Source of the DNA: Nevskiales bacterium
Lineage (GTDB): Bacteria > Pseudomonadota > Gammaproteobacteria > Steroidobacterales > GCA-2729495
DNA: 64,000 nt
Reading direction: 5' to 3'
Assembly (NCBI GenBank): GCA_011526045.1
Contig: WYBE01000067.1
Location: forward strand, 186,001 to 250,000
Shown: positions 49,993 through 62,448 of the stretch, piece after piece
Layout: each line of letters starts with the position of its first letter
Numbering within the stretch: position 1 is the first letter of the stretch
Translations under genes and position numbers: made by a program
The notes under the pieces: model-generated
The model's input: only the letters and a program-made list of their open reading frames with translations
Databases searched by the model: none
Told to the model about the DNA's origin: nothing

Positions 49993-51759
49993 TCACATGT
50001 ACTCCAGCGGCCGGATGCCGAGCAGGCGCAGGCCCGACGCGAGCACCGCCTGCGTGGCACGTACCAGGCTCAGCCGGAAGCCGGTGGTCGTCGCGTCGGA
50101 GGAGTCGATGATCTTGTGCTCGTTGTAGAACGCGTTGAAGGCACTGGCCAGCCCGTGCAGGTACTGCGCGATCTCGTGCGGCTCGCGCCCGGCCGCGGCC
50201 CGCTCGACGGCGTCGCCGAAGCCGCGCAGCCTGAGCAGCAGTGCCCACTCCTCGTCTGCAAGGGCTGGCGGGACTGCGGGAACGCGGGTGGCCGCACCCG
50301 GCTCCGCTACCGCCTGCGCGTTCGCCTTGCGGAAGATGCCGCAGATGCGGGCGTGGCAGTACTGCAGGTAGGGGCCGGTATTGCCCTCGAATTGCAGCAC
50401 CGCATCCCAGTCGAACGTGATGTCGGACATGCGCCGCGAGGAGACGTCGAAGTACAGCAGCGCCGCCTGGCCGACGCTCTCGCTCACCGCCTCGAGTTCG
50501 GCATCAGGAAGCCTTGGGAATGCGCGCGGATTGGCGGCCGACTTCTGCTCGCGCACGCTTCGCGCCCGGTCGCGGGCCTCGTCGAGGACGTCTTCCAGCC
50601 ACACGGCCTCGCCTTTGCGCGTGGACATGCCGCGTACGTAGCCGAAGCTCACGTTCTCGCAGGTCCGTGGCCAGAGGTTGTCCCAGTTCTCGGCGGCGGC
50701 GAGTTTGCCGAGCGCGGCGAATACCTGCGCGAAATGGTCTTCCTGCCGGGAAACGACGTAGATGTTCGCCGCGAAACCGTAACGCTCCCAGCGGTCGATG
50801 GCCTCGGCGCAGTCGCGGGCGGCGTAGGTCGAGGCGCCATCGGACTTGCGCAGCATCAGCGGCGCAATCTCCCGGCCGAGCGCGTCGCTCACCTGCACCA
50901 CGAGCGCGCCTTCGGACGGCTCGGCGACCCCCGCCTTCACGAAGCGGTTGATCACCGCCTCGACCAGGTGGTTCACGGAGGCCTCGCCCTCGTAGCTGTC
51001 GAAGCCGATGCCGAGCCGCTCGTAGGTCTTCATGAATGCTGCCAGCGACAGTTCACGGAACTGCTGCCACAGCGCCGTGATCTCCGGGTCGCCCTGCTCC
51101 AGGCGCAGGAACAGGTGTCGCGCCTGCTCGCGGACCGCAGGGTCGGATTCACTCTCGCGATAGGCGCGGATGTAGAGTTCCACCAGGTAGTCGATCGCCC
51201 GCTCGCGCAGCATGCGCAGATCGCCCCACTTCTGCCAGGCGTGGATGACGAAGCCGAACTGCGTGCCCCAGTCGCCAATGTAGTTCTTGCGCACCACCCG
51301 GTAGCCGAGAAAGGAGAATATCCGCGCGAGATCCGCGCCGATGTTGGTCGAGCGCAGGTGCCCGAAGTGGAAGGGCTTGGCGATGTTGGGTGCGGAGAAG
51401 TCGAGCACGATGACCTGATCGCCGCCGACGTTGCGCCGGCCGTAGCCGTCCGGTTCGGGGAGGATCGCGCCGAGCACGCGCCGTGCCGCCTCCGGGCGGT
51501 TGAGGTATACGTTGACGTAGGGCCCGGCGGCGACGGCGCGCGCGATCAGCGCGTCGCCCTGGATGCGCGCGGCAAGATCCGCGGCGATCTTCGGTGGTGC
51601 TGCCCGCAGTTGCCGCGCGAGCTGGAAGCAGGGAAAGGCCAGGTCGCCCATCGCGAGGCTGGGGGGCTCGGTGAGCGCGCGCTCGAGCGCCGGCAGCTGC
51701 TCGGGCGCATGACCGAGCGCGGCGCCCAGTGCCTGCGCGACATGACTCGTGATCGGCAT
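49993..51759 (-). CDS. argS: Arginyl-tRNA synthetase
   Basis: A class I synthetase of 588 residues. The HIGH-type motif is HFGHLRS (131-137) in PNIAKPFHFGHLRSTNIG; the KMSKS-like loop is degenerate (GMSTRKG), as is normal for ArgRS. The N-terminal additional domain and the C-terminal DALR anticodon domain (ending LRLLGIRPLEYM) are present. The start is ATG 51759; the longer open frame upstream is antisense to the amidohydrolase gene. Confidence 0.96.
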   Translation of the reverse strand: MPITSHVAQALGAALGHAPEQLPALERALTEPPSLAMGDLAFPCFQLARQLRAAPPKIAADLAARIQGDALIARAVAAGPYVNVYLNRPEAARRVLGAILPEPDGYGRRNVGGDQVIVLDFSAPNIAKPFHFGHLRSTNIGADLARIFSFLGYRVVRKNYIGDWGTQFGFVIHAWQKWGDLRMLRERAIDYLVELYIRAYRESESDPAVREQARHLFLRLEQGDPEITALWQQFRELSLAAFMKTYERLGIGFDSYEGEASVNHLVEAVINRFVKAGVAEPSEGALVVQVSDALGREIAPLMLRKSDGASTYAARDCAEAIDRWERYGFAANIYVVSRQEDHFAQVFAALGKLAAAENWDNLWPRTCENVSFGYVRGMSTRKGEAVWLEDVLDEARDRARSVREQKSAANPRAFPRLPDAELEAVSESVGQAALLYFDVSSRRMSDITFDWDAVLQFEGNTGPYLQYCHARICGIFRKANAQAVAEPGAATRVPAVPPALADEEWALLLRLRGFGDAVERAAAGREPHEIAQYLHGLASAFNAFYNEHKIIDSSDATTTGFRLSLVRATQAVLASGLRLLGIRPLEYM

Positions 51760-51880
51760 GCCGGAATTATACGGTGCTCCGCCCGGAGGATTCCGCGCGT
51801 ACCGCGATCCGAAGCCGACATCGGGGGTCGACTGGGTCGTGTCGCGAGGGAATTGCGTACACTGTCGGAGGGATTCCATC

Positions 51881-52582
51881 ATGGCGCGCGCGCGTCGCAA
51901 CCAGTTGCTGTTGACCTGTGAACACGCCGGCCGGCGTGTGCCGCCAGCGTATGCGTCGTTGTTTCGTGGTGCGGGCCGGACGCTGGCGTCGCATCGCGGT
52001 TGGGATCGCGGAGCGCTCGCCCTGGCGCGGCTACTCGCGCGGCGGCTGTCGAGTCCGCTGCTCGCCGTGACCTGGACCCGGCTGCTCGCCGACGCCAATC
52101 GCTCGCCCGGCAACCCGGGTATCTGGTCGTCCTACACGAGATCGTTGCCGGCGCAGGAGCGCGCCCGCGTCCTTGCGCGCTGGTGGTGGCCGCATCGGCA
52201 GGCCGTCGAGGCGGCCGTGGCCGCGGCGGTCTGCGGCGGCCGTCGCGTGGTGCATGTCGCCGTGCACAGCTTCACCCCGGAGCTCGACGGCGAGATCCGG
52301 AATGCCGACGTGGCCTTTCTCTATGACAGCCGCCGCCGGCGCGAAGCGGAGTTCTGTCGTCGCTGGGCCGCGCTCCTGCGCCAGCACGATCCCCGGCTGC
52401 GCGTGCGTTTCAACTATCCCTACCGGGGATCGGACGACGGCCTGAGCCGACCGCTGCGCCGGCGTTATGCGCAGTCCTGTTATCTCGGCGTAGAGATCGA
52501 GATCAACCAGGCGCTCGTCGCTGGACGCGGCTGGCGGCGCCTGCAGGAGCAGATTGCGGATAGCCTGGGGTCGGCTCTCTGA
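51881..52582 (+). CDS. N-formylglutamate amidohydrolase family protein
   Basis: A 233-residue soluble protein of the N-formylglutamate amidohydrolase/deformylase family: LLLTCEHAGRRVPPAYASLF at the start, SHRGWDRGALALARLLARRL, VHVAVHSFTPELDG and the C-terminal GVEIEINQALV. Relatives remove formyl groups from acidic amino acids in histidine breakdown; no hut genes are near, so the substrate is open. ATG 51881 has a GGAGGG site. It is divergent from argS and convergent with priA. Confidence 0.82.
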   Translation: MARARRNQLLLTCEHAGRRVPPAYASLFRGAGRTLASHRGWDRGALALARLLARRLSSPLLAVTWTRLLADANRSPGNPGIWSSYTRSLPAQERARVLARWWWPHRQAVEAAVAAAVCGGRRVVHVAVHSFTPELDGEIRNADVAFLYDSRRRREAEFCRRWAALLRQHDPRLRVRFNYPYRGSDDGLSRPLRRRYAQSCYLGVEIEINQALVAGRGWRRLQEQIADSLGSAL

Positions 52583-52616
52583 AGTGCGACGGTGGCCCGA
52601 TCGCGGCCGGGCGTCG

Positions 52617-54863
52617 TCAGAACAGTTCGACCGGGTCCACGTCGAGCGACCAGCGCGTGCGGCCGGCCTCCGGCAGGGCCGCGATCAACGCCCGCCATGC
52701 ACCGAGGAAGCGCTGCAGCCGGGCGCGGTTCGCGGTTTCCACCAGGAGCTGCGCGCGGTAGCGGCCGGCGCGTTTTTCCATCGGGGCGCTCGCTGGCCCG
52801 AGAAGGCGCAGCTCTGCGGCCGCGAGCGTCTCGCCTGCGGCGCGTGCGCGCTCGAGAAACCGCATGGCCGGTTCACGGCTCGGTGCCTCGGCCCGCAACA
52901 GTGCGAGATGGCTGAACGGAGGCCAGCCGGCCGCGCGGCGTTCCGCGAGCGCGGCCTCGCCGAAGCGTTCGTAACCATCGCGGACCAGCAGCTGCAGCAG
53001 CGGGTGGTCGGGAAACAAGGTCTGGATGTACACCTCGCCGGGCCGCTCGCCGCGCCCGGCCCGGCCGGCCACCTGCACGATGGTCTGGGCGAGACGCTCG
53101 CTGGCGCGAAAGTCCGTGCCAAACAGGCCCTGGTCGGCATCGATGATGCCCACCAGCGTGACCTGCGGAAAATCGTGGCCCTTGGTCAGCATCTGGGTGC
53201 CGAGCAGGATCCGTGCCCGGCCGGCGGCCACTTCACCGAGGCGCCACTCGATCTGGCCGCGGCCGCGGGTGGTGTCGCGGTCGATGCGGATCAACGGAAA
53301 CTGCGGGAACCGCCCGGCGACTGCTGCCTCGAGCCGTTCCGTGCCCTGGCCGACGGCGAGCAACTCGCCGCCACACTCCGGGCAATGCTCCGGCACTGCG
53401 CGCGAGGCGCCGCAATGGTGGCAGGCCACCCGGTTCTCGTGCCGGTGGACCACCAGCCGCGCATCGCAGCGGCGGCACTCGAGACAATGGCCGCAGGCAG
53501 GGCAGAGCAGCGTCGGTGCATAGCCGCGCCGGTTGAGGTAGAGCAGCACCTGGCCACCTGCCTCGAGATGACGTTCCATCGCCGCGACGAGCGGCGGCGT
53601 GAGCCCGTCGGTTGCCACCTGTCGGCGCAGGTCCACGAGATGAAAGCCTGGCGCCCGTGCCATGCCGGTGCGCTCTGGCAATCGCAGGCGCTGGTAACGC
53701 CCGGCGCTGGCGTTGGCGAGGCTCTCGAGCGAAGGCGTGGCGGAACCCAGCACCACGGGCACGCCGAGCTGGCGCGCGCGCCATACCGCAAGGTCGCGCG
53801 CGGAATAACGAAAGCCGTCCTGCTGCTTGAGCGAGAGGTCATGCTCTTCGTCGACGACGATCAGGCCGGCGAGCGGCAGCGGCGCAAACACGGCCGAGCG
53901 CGTGCCGATGACGATGAGGTCCCTGCCGTCGCGCGCGCGCCGCCAGGCCTCGAGGCGCTGGCGGTCGGTCAGCCCCGAGTGCAGCAGCGCGATACCTGTC
54001 CCGCGGAAGCGGCGCCGGAACCGTTCCACGAGCTGCGGCGTGAGACCGATCTCCGGCACCAGCACCAGGCTCTGCCGGCCGGCGGCGACCTGCGCGGCGA
54101 TGGCACGCAGGTATACCTCGGTCTTGCCGCTGCCGGTGACGCCTTCGAGGAGGAACGCTTCGAAGTCGCGTGCCGCGCAAATGGCCGCCATTGCCGCGGA
54201 TTGTGCGGCCGTCGGAGCGGGCGGCGTCTCGGCCGCGCCCGGCGGCGGCTCCACAGGTGGCGCGCCGCGTGCGCGCTCGACCCACGCTTTGCGTTCGAGC
54301 AGTCGCAGCGCTTCGCGCCAGCCGGCGGCGAGCGAGGCGAACTGCTCGGCAGTGACACCGGTGCCGTCGTCGGCGCCGAGCGCATGCAGCAGGCGTGACT
54401 GGACCGGCGCACGCTTCGGTGCGCCGGCGGCGAGTGCCTCGCGCCCGGCCGGCGTGATGCGCCAGATCGGGATACCCGGTGAATCCGCATGCTCCTGGCG
54501 AAGCAGCCGCGGCAGCGCGCTCGCACAGACCTCGCCGGGTGGGTGCTGGTAGTAACCGCTGGCCCAGGCGAGCAACTCGAGCAGGTGGGTATCGAGCAGC
54601 GGCGCGTCGTCCAGCACCGCCAGCGCGCGCCGCAGCCGTTGGTCCGGGACCGACGATGCGCCGGCGATCGCCACGACCACGCCGACGCGTTTCGCGCGAC
54701 GAAACGGCACCAGCACGCGCTGTCCGGGCTGCGGGCGCAGGCCGTCGGCGGGTGGCAGGTAATCGAACAAGGCCATGACCGGTGCGTCGATCGCGACCTG
54801 GAGCACGACCCGGTCTGGCGTCGCTGCGTCCGGTGTGTGCCCGCTGGTGGCGCGCTGCATCAT
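52617..54863 (-). CDS. priA: Primosomal replication restart helicase PriA
   Basis: PriA restarts stalled forks by loading DnaB. It has 748 residues: N-terminal 3' DNA-binding domain (VALFDYLPPADGLRPQPGQRVLVPF region), Walker A GVTGSGKT (241-248), DEEHD box, and the zinc-binding Cys pairs in CPACGHCLECRRC and CHHCG...CPEC. The first codons are ATG ATG; directly upstream, with no ribosome site visible, lies a perfect DnaA box (54864-54872). Confidence 0.96.
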   Translation of the reverse strand: MMQRATSGHTPDAATPDRVVLQVAIDAPVMALFDYLPPADGLRPQPGQRVLVPFRRAKRVGVVVAIAGASSVPDQRLRRALAVLDDAPLLDTHLLELLAWASGYYQHPPGEVCASALPRLLRQEHADSPGIPIWRITPAGREALAAGAPKRAPVQSRLLHALGADDGTGVTAEQFASLAAGWREALRLLERKAWVERARGAPPVEPPPGAAETPPAPTAAQSAAMAAICAARDFEAFLLEGVTGSGKTEVYLRAIAAQVAAGRQSLVLVPEIGLTPQLVERFRRRFRGTGIALLHSGLTDRQRLEAWRRARDGRDLIVIGTRSAVFAPLPLAGLIVVDEEHDLSLKQQDGFRYSARDLAVWRARQLGVPVVLGSATPSLESLANASAGRYQRLRLPERTGMARAPGFHLVDLRRQVATDGLTPPLVAAMERHLEAGGQVLLYLNRRGYAPTLLCPACGHCLECRRCDARLVVHRHENRVACHHCGASRAVPEHCPECGGELLAVGQGTERLEAAVAGRFPQFPLIRIDRDTTRGRGQIEWRLGEVAAGRARILLGTQMLTKGHDFPQVTLVGIIDADQGLFGTDFRASERLAQTIVQVAGRAGRGERPGEVYIQTLFPDHPLLQLLVRDGYERFGEAALAERRAAGWPPFSHLALLRAEAPSREPAMRFLERARAAGETLAAAELRLLGPASAPMEKRAGRYRAQLLVETANRARLQRFLGAWRALIAALPEAGRTRWSLDVDPVELF

Positions 54864-54898
54864 TTATCCACAAATACTGTGGAAAAGTCTGTGGATTG
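54864..54898. promoter_or_regulatory. Cluster of three DnaA-box-like 9-mers abutting priA
   Basis: TTATCCACA at 54864-54872 (plus) is a perfect DnaA box. TTTTCCACA at 54878-54886 (minus) differs from consensus by one base. CAATCCACA at 54890-54898 (minus) is weaker, differing at two. The first box directly touches the priA start codon. A fourth box-like site, TTGTGCACA, is at 55058-55066 (minus). Confidence 0.6.
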
Positions 54899-55277
54899 CA
54901 CCTTGCCAACGCGTCGGCTGCGGCACCAAACGGCCCGAAAAGCGAGCTGAGCAAAAATTGAGCGATTCAATTATTTCTTTCATTTTCCGTGGGTTGTCCA
55001 GCTTTCATGCTTCGACCCACAGTCTTGTGGCGATAACGCCCCAGTACGACAGCGCAATGTGCACAACCCCGGCGGTCCGGGGCGCGCGGTTCAGCGTCAA
55101 CCCTTTGCCAGCCCGGGCGTTATATTGCAAGAGCGCATCAGGACCAAACGCCTGCTCGAACATCGCCGGAGCCGCGCTTGCATTTGCGGGTGATTCTTTT
55201 TGCCTGATGAGGTATGGAAGCGACAGTGAACCCGGCGCAATCCGGGCGAGCGGGCTGCCGGCAACGGGAACCATGGC
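54864..55277. other. Candidate origin-like or DnaA-controlled region
   Basis: This 414-bp gap separates divergent priA and the ECF sigma gene. It combines the DnaA-box cluster, an AT-rich tract (54952-54987, including GATTCAATTATTTCTTT) and a further box-like site at 55058. That is the layout of a replication origin with a DNA unwinding element, but priA regulation by DnaA would explain the boxes too. dnaA, dnaN and rpmH are not in the window. Confidence 0.35.
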
Positions 55278-55898
55278 ATGCACGTTGCAGACGTGACAAT
55301 GGCCGCGCCCTTGCCGGGCACGGTGTCGGATGAGCGGCTGGGAGTCAGGCTTCTGGAGAGGCGGGCGGCGCTCGACAAGTTCCTGGCCGGTGTGCAGCGG
55401 CGCGCGTTTCGCATCGCACAGCTCAGCGTGCGCAACCGCGACGACGCCCTCGACATCGTGCAGGACGCGATGCTGAATCTCGCGCGCGGCTACGCGCAGG
55501 CACCTGCGCAGGAGTGGCCGCCGATCTTCTTTCGCATCCTGCAGAACCGCATCCGTGACCACCAGCGTCGCGGCGCGGTACGCCGCCGGGTCATGGCGTT
55601 CTTTTCCGGCTCCGGCGCGCAGGACGACGATGCTGACGATGTGCTTGCCGCCGTGCCCGGCCCGGCGACCGACGGCCCGGAACAGCGCTCGGCGCTGAAC
55701 GACGCAATGGGCGCGCTGGAGGCTGCCCTGCATGCGCTTCCCGGGCGGCAGCGCGAGGCCTTTCTCCTGCGTACCGTCGAGGGCCTGGACGTGGCGGCCA
55801 CGGCCACCGCCATGGGCTGCACCGAAGGCAGCGTCAAGACTCACTATTCGAGGGCGGTGCACAGCCTGCGCTCGACTCTCGGGGAGCATTGGCCATGA
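55278..55898 (+). CDS. ECF-family RNA polymerase sigma factor
   Basis: A 206-residue sigma-70 factor with only regions 2 and 4. Region 2 contains DDALDIVQDAMLNLARGY and IFFRILQNRIRDHQRR; region 4 contains LPGRQREAFLLRTVEGLDVAATATAMGCTEGSVKTHYSRA. Starts at 55278 and 55299 are both possible. It overlaps the next gene, a membrane protein, by 4 bases (ATGA at 55895), so the two are coupled, as with sigma/anti-sigma pairs. Confidence 0.92.
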   Translation: MHVADVTMAAPLPGTVSDERLGVRLLERRAALDKFLAGVQRRAFRIAQLSVRNRDDALDIVQDAMLNLARGYAQAPAQEWPPIFFRILQNRIRDHQRRGAVRRRVMAFFSGSGAQDDDADDVLAAVPGPATDGPEQRSALNDAMGALEAALHALPGRQREAFLLRTVEGLDVAATATAMGCTEGSVKTHYSRAVHSLRSTLGEHWP

Positions 55899-56326
55899 GC
55901 AGCCACGGGCCGGATGAGCAGGCAGACGAGCGTCTGGCACGCGACGCGGCGCAACTGCTGCGACAGAGCGCAGACGAGCTCGATGCGGCTACCGCGTCGC
56001 GGCTGAACCGCGCCCGCCAGCGCGCACTCGCCGAGGTCGACCGGCGGCACCCGCGCCCGGCCTGGCAAGCGGGCTGGCGGCCGGCCCTCGGTGCGGCCGC
56101 GGTTGCCTTGCTGGTAGTCGTGCTGTGGCCTGAGCCCGGCACCGGCCCCGGTGCGCCGGGTTCCAATCCGGCCCCGGTGCTCGAAGCCGCCGCTGGCGAC
56201 GCGACCGACCTCGATCTGCTGCTCGCCGAAGACAATCTCGACATGCTTGCGGAGCTCGAGTTCTACGACTGGCTCGCGGCCGGCGACGGCATGCCGGAAG
56301 GTCTCGACCCGGGCCTTACCGGGTGA
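55895..56326 (+). CDS. Single-pass membrane protein, putative anti-sigma factor
   Basis: A 143-residue protein: a soluble helical N-terminus (DEQADERLARDAAQLLRQSADELDAA), one membrane helix (ALGAAAVALLVVVLW) and an acidic periplasmic tail (LDLLLAEDNLDMLAELEFYDWLAAGD). It is coupled to the ECF gene. It lacks the HXXXCXXC zinc motif of ZAS anti-sigma factors. An anti-sigma role is inferred from position and topology only. Confidence 0.6.
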   Translation: MSSHGPDEQADERLARDAAQLLRQSADELDAATASRLNRARQRALAEVDRRHPRPAWQAGWRPALGAAAVALLVVVLWPEPGTGPGAPGSNPAPVLEAAAGDATDLDLLLAEDNLDMLAELEFYDWLAAGDGMPEGLDPGLTG

Positions 56327-56330
56327 GGCG

Positions 56331-56570
56331 ATGGTCCGTGGTGCCCGACTGCTCGGCCTTTCTCTCGGCTGCCTCTGGGTGGGCGCGCTGGCCGTCGCCG
56401 ATGCGGCGATGCCGGAGGAGCGTTTGCTCGAGTTCCTCGGAACCTGGTCGGACGAGGAGTCGGCTGACGACTGGCTGGAGTTTCTCGGGGACGCGCCCGA
56501 CCCGGAGCGGGAGCCGCCTGCGGACGACGCCGGCGATGCACTGGGGGTCGACGATGAAGCGCGCCGTTAG
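56331..56570 (+). CDS. Small acidic exported protein
   Basis: A 79-residue protein with a signal peptide (LLGLSLGCLWVGALAVADA) and a very acidic mature part (MPEERLLEFLGTWSDEESADDWLEFL...). ATG 56331 lies 4 bases after the previous stop, and the end overlaps the next gene by 17 bases. It resembles the tail of the preceding protein in composition. No known family was recognised. Confidence 0.6.
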   Translation: MVRGARLLGLSLGCLWVGALAVADAAMPEERLLEFLGTWSDEESADDWLEFLGDAPDPEREPPADDAGDALGVDDEARR

Positions 56571-57066
56571 GCCGCTGCTCGCGGCGGTGCTCGGCCTGGT
56601 GCTCGCCGGCCCGCTGGCGGCACAGTCTGCGGGTGTGCCTTGGGAGAGCCTCGATCCGGAGCAGCAGCAGGTGCTCTCGCGGCTCGAGTCCACCTGGAAC
56701 TCGCTGCCGCCGGAGCGACAGGCGCGGCTGGCAGCGGGCGCGCGCCGCTGGGCATCGATGAGCCCCGAGGAACGGGCGCGCACGCAGGGCCGCTTCCGGC
56801 GCTGGCAGGATCTCCAGCCCGAAGAGCGCGCCCGGTTGCGCCAGCAGTTCGAGCGCTTCCGTGAGCTTTCGCCGGAGGAGCAGGCGCGCGTGCGCCGGAA
56901 CTTCCGCCGGTTCCGCGACCTGCCGCCAGAGCAGCGCGAGCAACTGCGCGAGCGCTGGCGGGAGATGACGCCGGAGGAGCGGCAGCGCTTGCGCGAGCAA
57001 CGTCGGCAGCACCGGCCTCCGCCGCCGCCGTCGCAACGGCCGGAGCCACACCGGCACGACGACTGA
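56554..57066 (+). CDS. DUF3106 exported Arg/Glu-rich repeat protein
   Basis: A 170-residue protein with a signal peptide (LLAAVLGLVLAGPLAAQS) and helical repeats built on LSPEERARxRxxFxRFRxLPPEQ, matching DUF3106. The repeated PEER/PEQ turns resemble those of periplasmic Spy/CpxP-like chaperones, though no family tie is claimed. The mature part is basic and ends in a Pro/His-rich tail. It overlaps the acidic protein gene by 17 bases. A stress-related envelope role under the ECF factor is inferred. Confidence 0.75.
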   Translation: MKRAVRPLLAAVLGLVLAGPLAAQSAGVPWESLDPEQQQVLSRLESTWNSLPPERQARLAAGARRWASMSPEERARTQGRFRRWQDLQPEERARLRQQFERFRELSPEEQARVRRNFRRFRDLPPEQREQLRERWREMTPEERQRLREQRRQHRPPPPPSQRPEPHRHDD

Positions 57067-57263
57067 ACCAGGCTGCCGGCGCCAGCCAGCCCGCCCGTTG
57101 CCGCCGGATCGTCACAGCGGCCGGCACGGCCGCGATTCCTGCGGCAATTACCCCGCGAAATGCGCCGGCAAGGTGAGTATCATTGCGCGCCGGCTCCGGC
57201 CCGCGGGTTTTTTCGCCGGGCGGCCGCGAGCGCGACGCATTCCAGGCCACTGCCGAGGTTGCC

Positions 57264-58850
<1,587 letters not shown>

Positions 58851-58862
58851 GGAGCCGCCCGC

Positions 58863-60272
<1,410 letters not shown>

Positions 60273-60283
60273 GGCGGCGGGAG

Positions 60284-61885
60284 CTATGGTGTCTGCAAGC
60301 CTGACGGACCTGGTGGTTTCCCGAAGAGCGAACGGAACAGAGCGAGATCGGTAAAATTCACCATACCGCCGCTACCGTCCAGATCGGCGGCGGCATCCTG
60401 AGTGCCGAAGGCGGCGCGAAACTGTGCGAGATCGGTGAAGTTGACCATGCCGCCGCTGTTGTTGAGATCCGCGTCACAAAGATTGCCGTAGCCGTCGCCG
60501 TCGGCGTCTAGTTGCGGGGAGTTGGCCACCAGCGTGCAGTTGTCGCAGGCATCGCCCTTGGCATCACCGTCAGCGTTTTCCTGCGCCGGATTGGCTGCAA
60601 TCGGACAATTATCGAAATCGTCGGCAACGCCGTCGTCATCGGTGTCGCTCGATGGCTCGATGAGTACCAACCAGCCTGCTGTAACGCTCAACAGCGCGGC
60701 GGGATCGTGCCGGACTTTGGGCGTCTCGTCGTCGAGGATCGCCTCCACGATGTGCTCGCTGCCGACGTCAAGCCCGTTGGTTTCGAAGGTAAACGACTCG
60801 CCTTGTGACCGAAATTCGCCATTGACGTACCACCGCACGTTTATGGCATGCGTCAGTGGCGCGAGCGGCTGGACGGCGAAATCGACGCTGTCGGACTGGG
60901 TTGCGACGATGTCTGAGCTCGTCGGGCTCCAGGAATCGAGCGGGCTTGCCCAGTTGTAGATCCGCTTGATGAGCTGCTCTTCGTTGATTTGCTCGAAGGG
61001 ACGCCCGAGGTTGCGCATCTTGGAGTCGTAGGTGGGCCTGAACAATCCGCTCAGGCAGTACTTTGCGCCGTCGTAGAGCCCAGGTATTCCTGCTGTATAC
61101 GCCGTAGTGGGCAGCGCTGTCGTTGTGGAGATCCAGCCTGACGGCGGTCCGCCACCCTGATTCCATTTGATGAGGGAGCGCACCATCTGGCGCGTGACGT
61201 TCGGCTCTGGCGGCTCCACCGTGTTGTTGCAGGTGGGAGGACTGTACTCGTATTCATCGGCGAGCAGGCCGAAGCTATGACCAAGCTCGTGCAGAATTAT
61301 CTCGACCGCACTCGGGTCGAGTGAAGTGACGGCCACGGATCCGCCGGACCCGCCGTAAACCGGATCGTTAACCAGTACCACCACCACGTCCCGTTCGTCG
61401 AGAGCTACGCTGTTCGCCAATACCGCGTAGACCGCACTGACATTCACGCAGATCAGACGCGCGATACCGCTGCAATCGTAGGCCGCGTTGAAGGCCGTAT
61501 TCTTGTAGATGTTGGAAGAGGGATGATCCGCTCCGGACTCGGCACTGACGACCTGGACTCCGCGCACATTGAAATATGCCTGGTATTCCTTGAAGGGTTC
61601 CTGGGCAAAGATTTCACCGACGAAGTTCTGGACGTCGGAGCCGAACTTCACCTGCTCTCCTGCCGTGTAACCATCACCCATGATCACGATGTCGACTCGA
61701 TTCTCTGGCGACCCCGTTTCTTGAACGATGACGACGGGTTCCGCGCCGAGCGGCCCCGATGCGCCGAGAAGCAACAGAAGTAGCCCGCGCGCCAGCTGGC
61801 CGACGGCGATCGAACGAATTTTGCCGATAGTGCTCATCGTTGCCATCCGTTCCGAGAACCTTGTCGCTATGGAGCCCGTAATCAT
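60284..61885 (-). CDS. Secreted M64-family metallopeptidase with calcium-type repeats
   Basis: A 533-residue exported protein. The zinc motif is [13 protein letters not shown] (His199, His203, with Asp210/Glu211 after), in the M64 (IgA-peptidase-like) pattern, preceded by [13 protein letters not shown] signal peptide lies near residues 17-48. The C-terminus has thrombospondin type-3-like Asp-rich repeats ([15 protein letters not shown]...[12 protein letters not shown]) and a dockerin-like pair ending in PPGPSG. The start at 61885 overlaps the previous gene (ATGA); ATG 61837 is an alternative that gives a cleaner signal peptide. Confidence 0.85.
   Translation of the reverse strand: MITGSIATRFSERMATMSTIGKIRSIAVGQLARGLLLLLLGASGPLGAEPVVIVQETGSPENRVDIVIMGDGYTAGEQVKFGSDVQNFVGEIFAQEPFKEYQAYFNVRGVQVVSAESGADHPSSNIYKNTAFNAAYDCSGIARLICVNVSAVYAVLANSVALDERDVVVVLVNDPVYGGSGGSVAVTSLDPSAVEIILHELGHSFGLLADEYEYSPPTCNNTVEPPEPNVTRQMVRSLIKWNQGGGPPSGWISTTTALPTTAYTAGIPGLYDGAKYCLSGLFRPTYDSKMRNLGRPFEQINEEQLIKRIYNWASPLDSWSPTSSDIVATQSDSVDFAVQPLAPLTHAINVRWYVNGEFRSQGESFTFETNGLDVGSEHIVEAILDDETPKVRHDPAALLSVTAGWLVLIEPSSDTDDDGVADDFDNCPIAANPAQENADGDAKGDACDNCTLVANSPQLDADGDGYGNLCDADLNNSGGMVNFTDLAQFRAAFGTQDAAADLDGSGGMVNFTDLALFRSLFGKPPGPSGLQTP
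60287..60475 (-). repeat. Tandem dockerin-like EF-hand coding repeats
   Basis: The end of the M64 gene encodes two near-identical units, [22 protein letters not shown] (residues 473-494) and [22 protein letters not shown] (501-522), 28 residues apart. Asp/Asn/Ser positions fit calcium loops as in dockerin type I. The DNA copies are also similar. Confidence 0.75.
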
Positions 61886-62382
61886 GGGACGGGGACGCTA
61901 GCAATCAGGTCCAGCACCATCTCCTGTCCGGTCCACCGCGGCTGCAAGAACCGCAGTTCGGCAGCCCGCGGCTCGTCCGGAACGACGACGGGAAAGCTGA
62001 CACTGCTCCGATAGAACATGGCCGAGGTCAGAGTACCTTCCGCGTCGGCTGTTTCGGCGCGGATCAGGCGAGGATCCAGAATCGTCTCGCGACTGATCTC
62101 GCGATGGTCGGCGTCGAGGGCGACGATTACGAGATGCTGCTCCGACAAAGCCATGTCGCGCTGACGGGGTACCCGCTCAGCCTTGTGCCGCAATGACGTG
62201 ATGGTGACCTGTTGAGCCGCTGGCCGAGCGGCCAGCAGCGCAGTCGGTTCAGCAGCCCGCTGCGCAGCGGGCTGCTCCAGCGTAACCATCACCTCGACTG
62301 CCGAGGCTTGCTCCGCCCAGACCGAGCTGCTGCTGAGCATCAGGGCGAGTTGCCAACCAAGCAGGCTATACCAAGTTCTCAT
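61882..62382 (-). CDS. Exported protein of unknown function
   Basis: A 166-residue protein with a signal peptide ([23 protein letters not shown]). The mature part has a Gln/Ala-rich segment ([24 protein letters not shown]) and ends with beta-like segments. No domain was recognised. Its stop overlaps the M64 start by 4 bases, so it is probably made with the peptidase; a propeptide, inhibitor or partner role is possible but unproven. The start 62382 is preferred to 62442 because the signal peptide begins there. Confidence 0.6.
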   Translation of the reverse strand: MRTWYSLLGWQLALMLSSSSVWAEQASAVEVMVTLEQPAAQRAAEPTALLAARPAAQQVTITSLRHKAERVPRQRDMALSEQHLVIVALDADHREISRETILDPRLIRAETADAEGTLTSAMFYRSSVSFPVVVPDEPRAAELRFLQPRWTGQEMVLDLIASVPVP

Positions 62383-62448
62383 TGCCAAATCTTTTCTCCT
62401 GTTCGTTGGGCCTGCGTGCCCTGCGACCCACGTAGGCGGCACTGCGCG

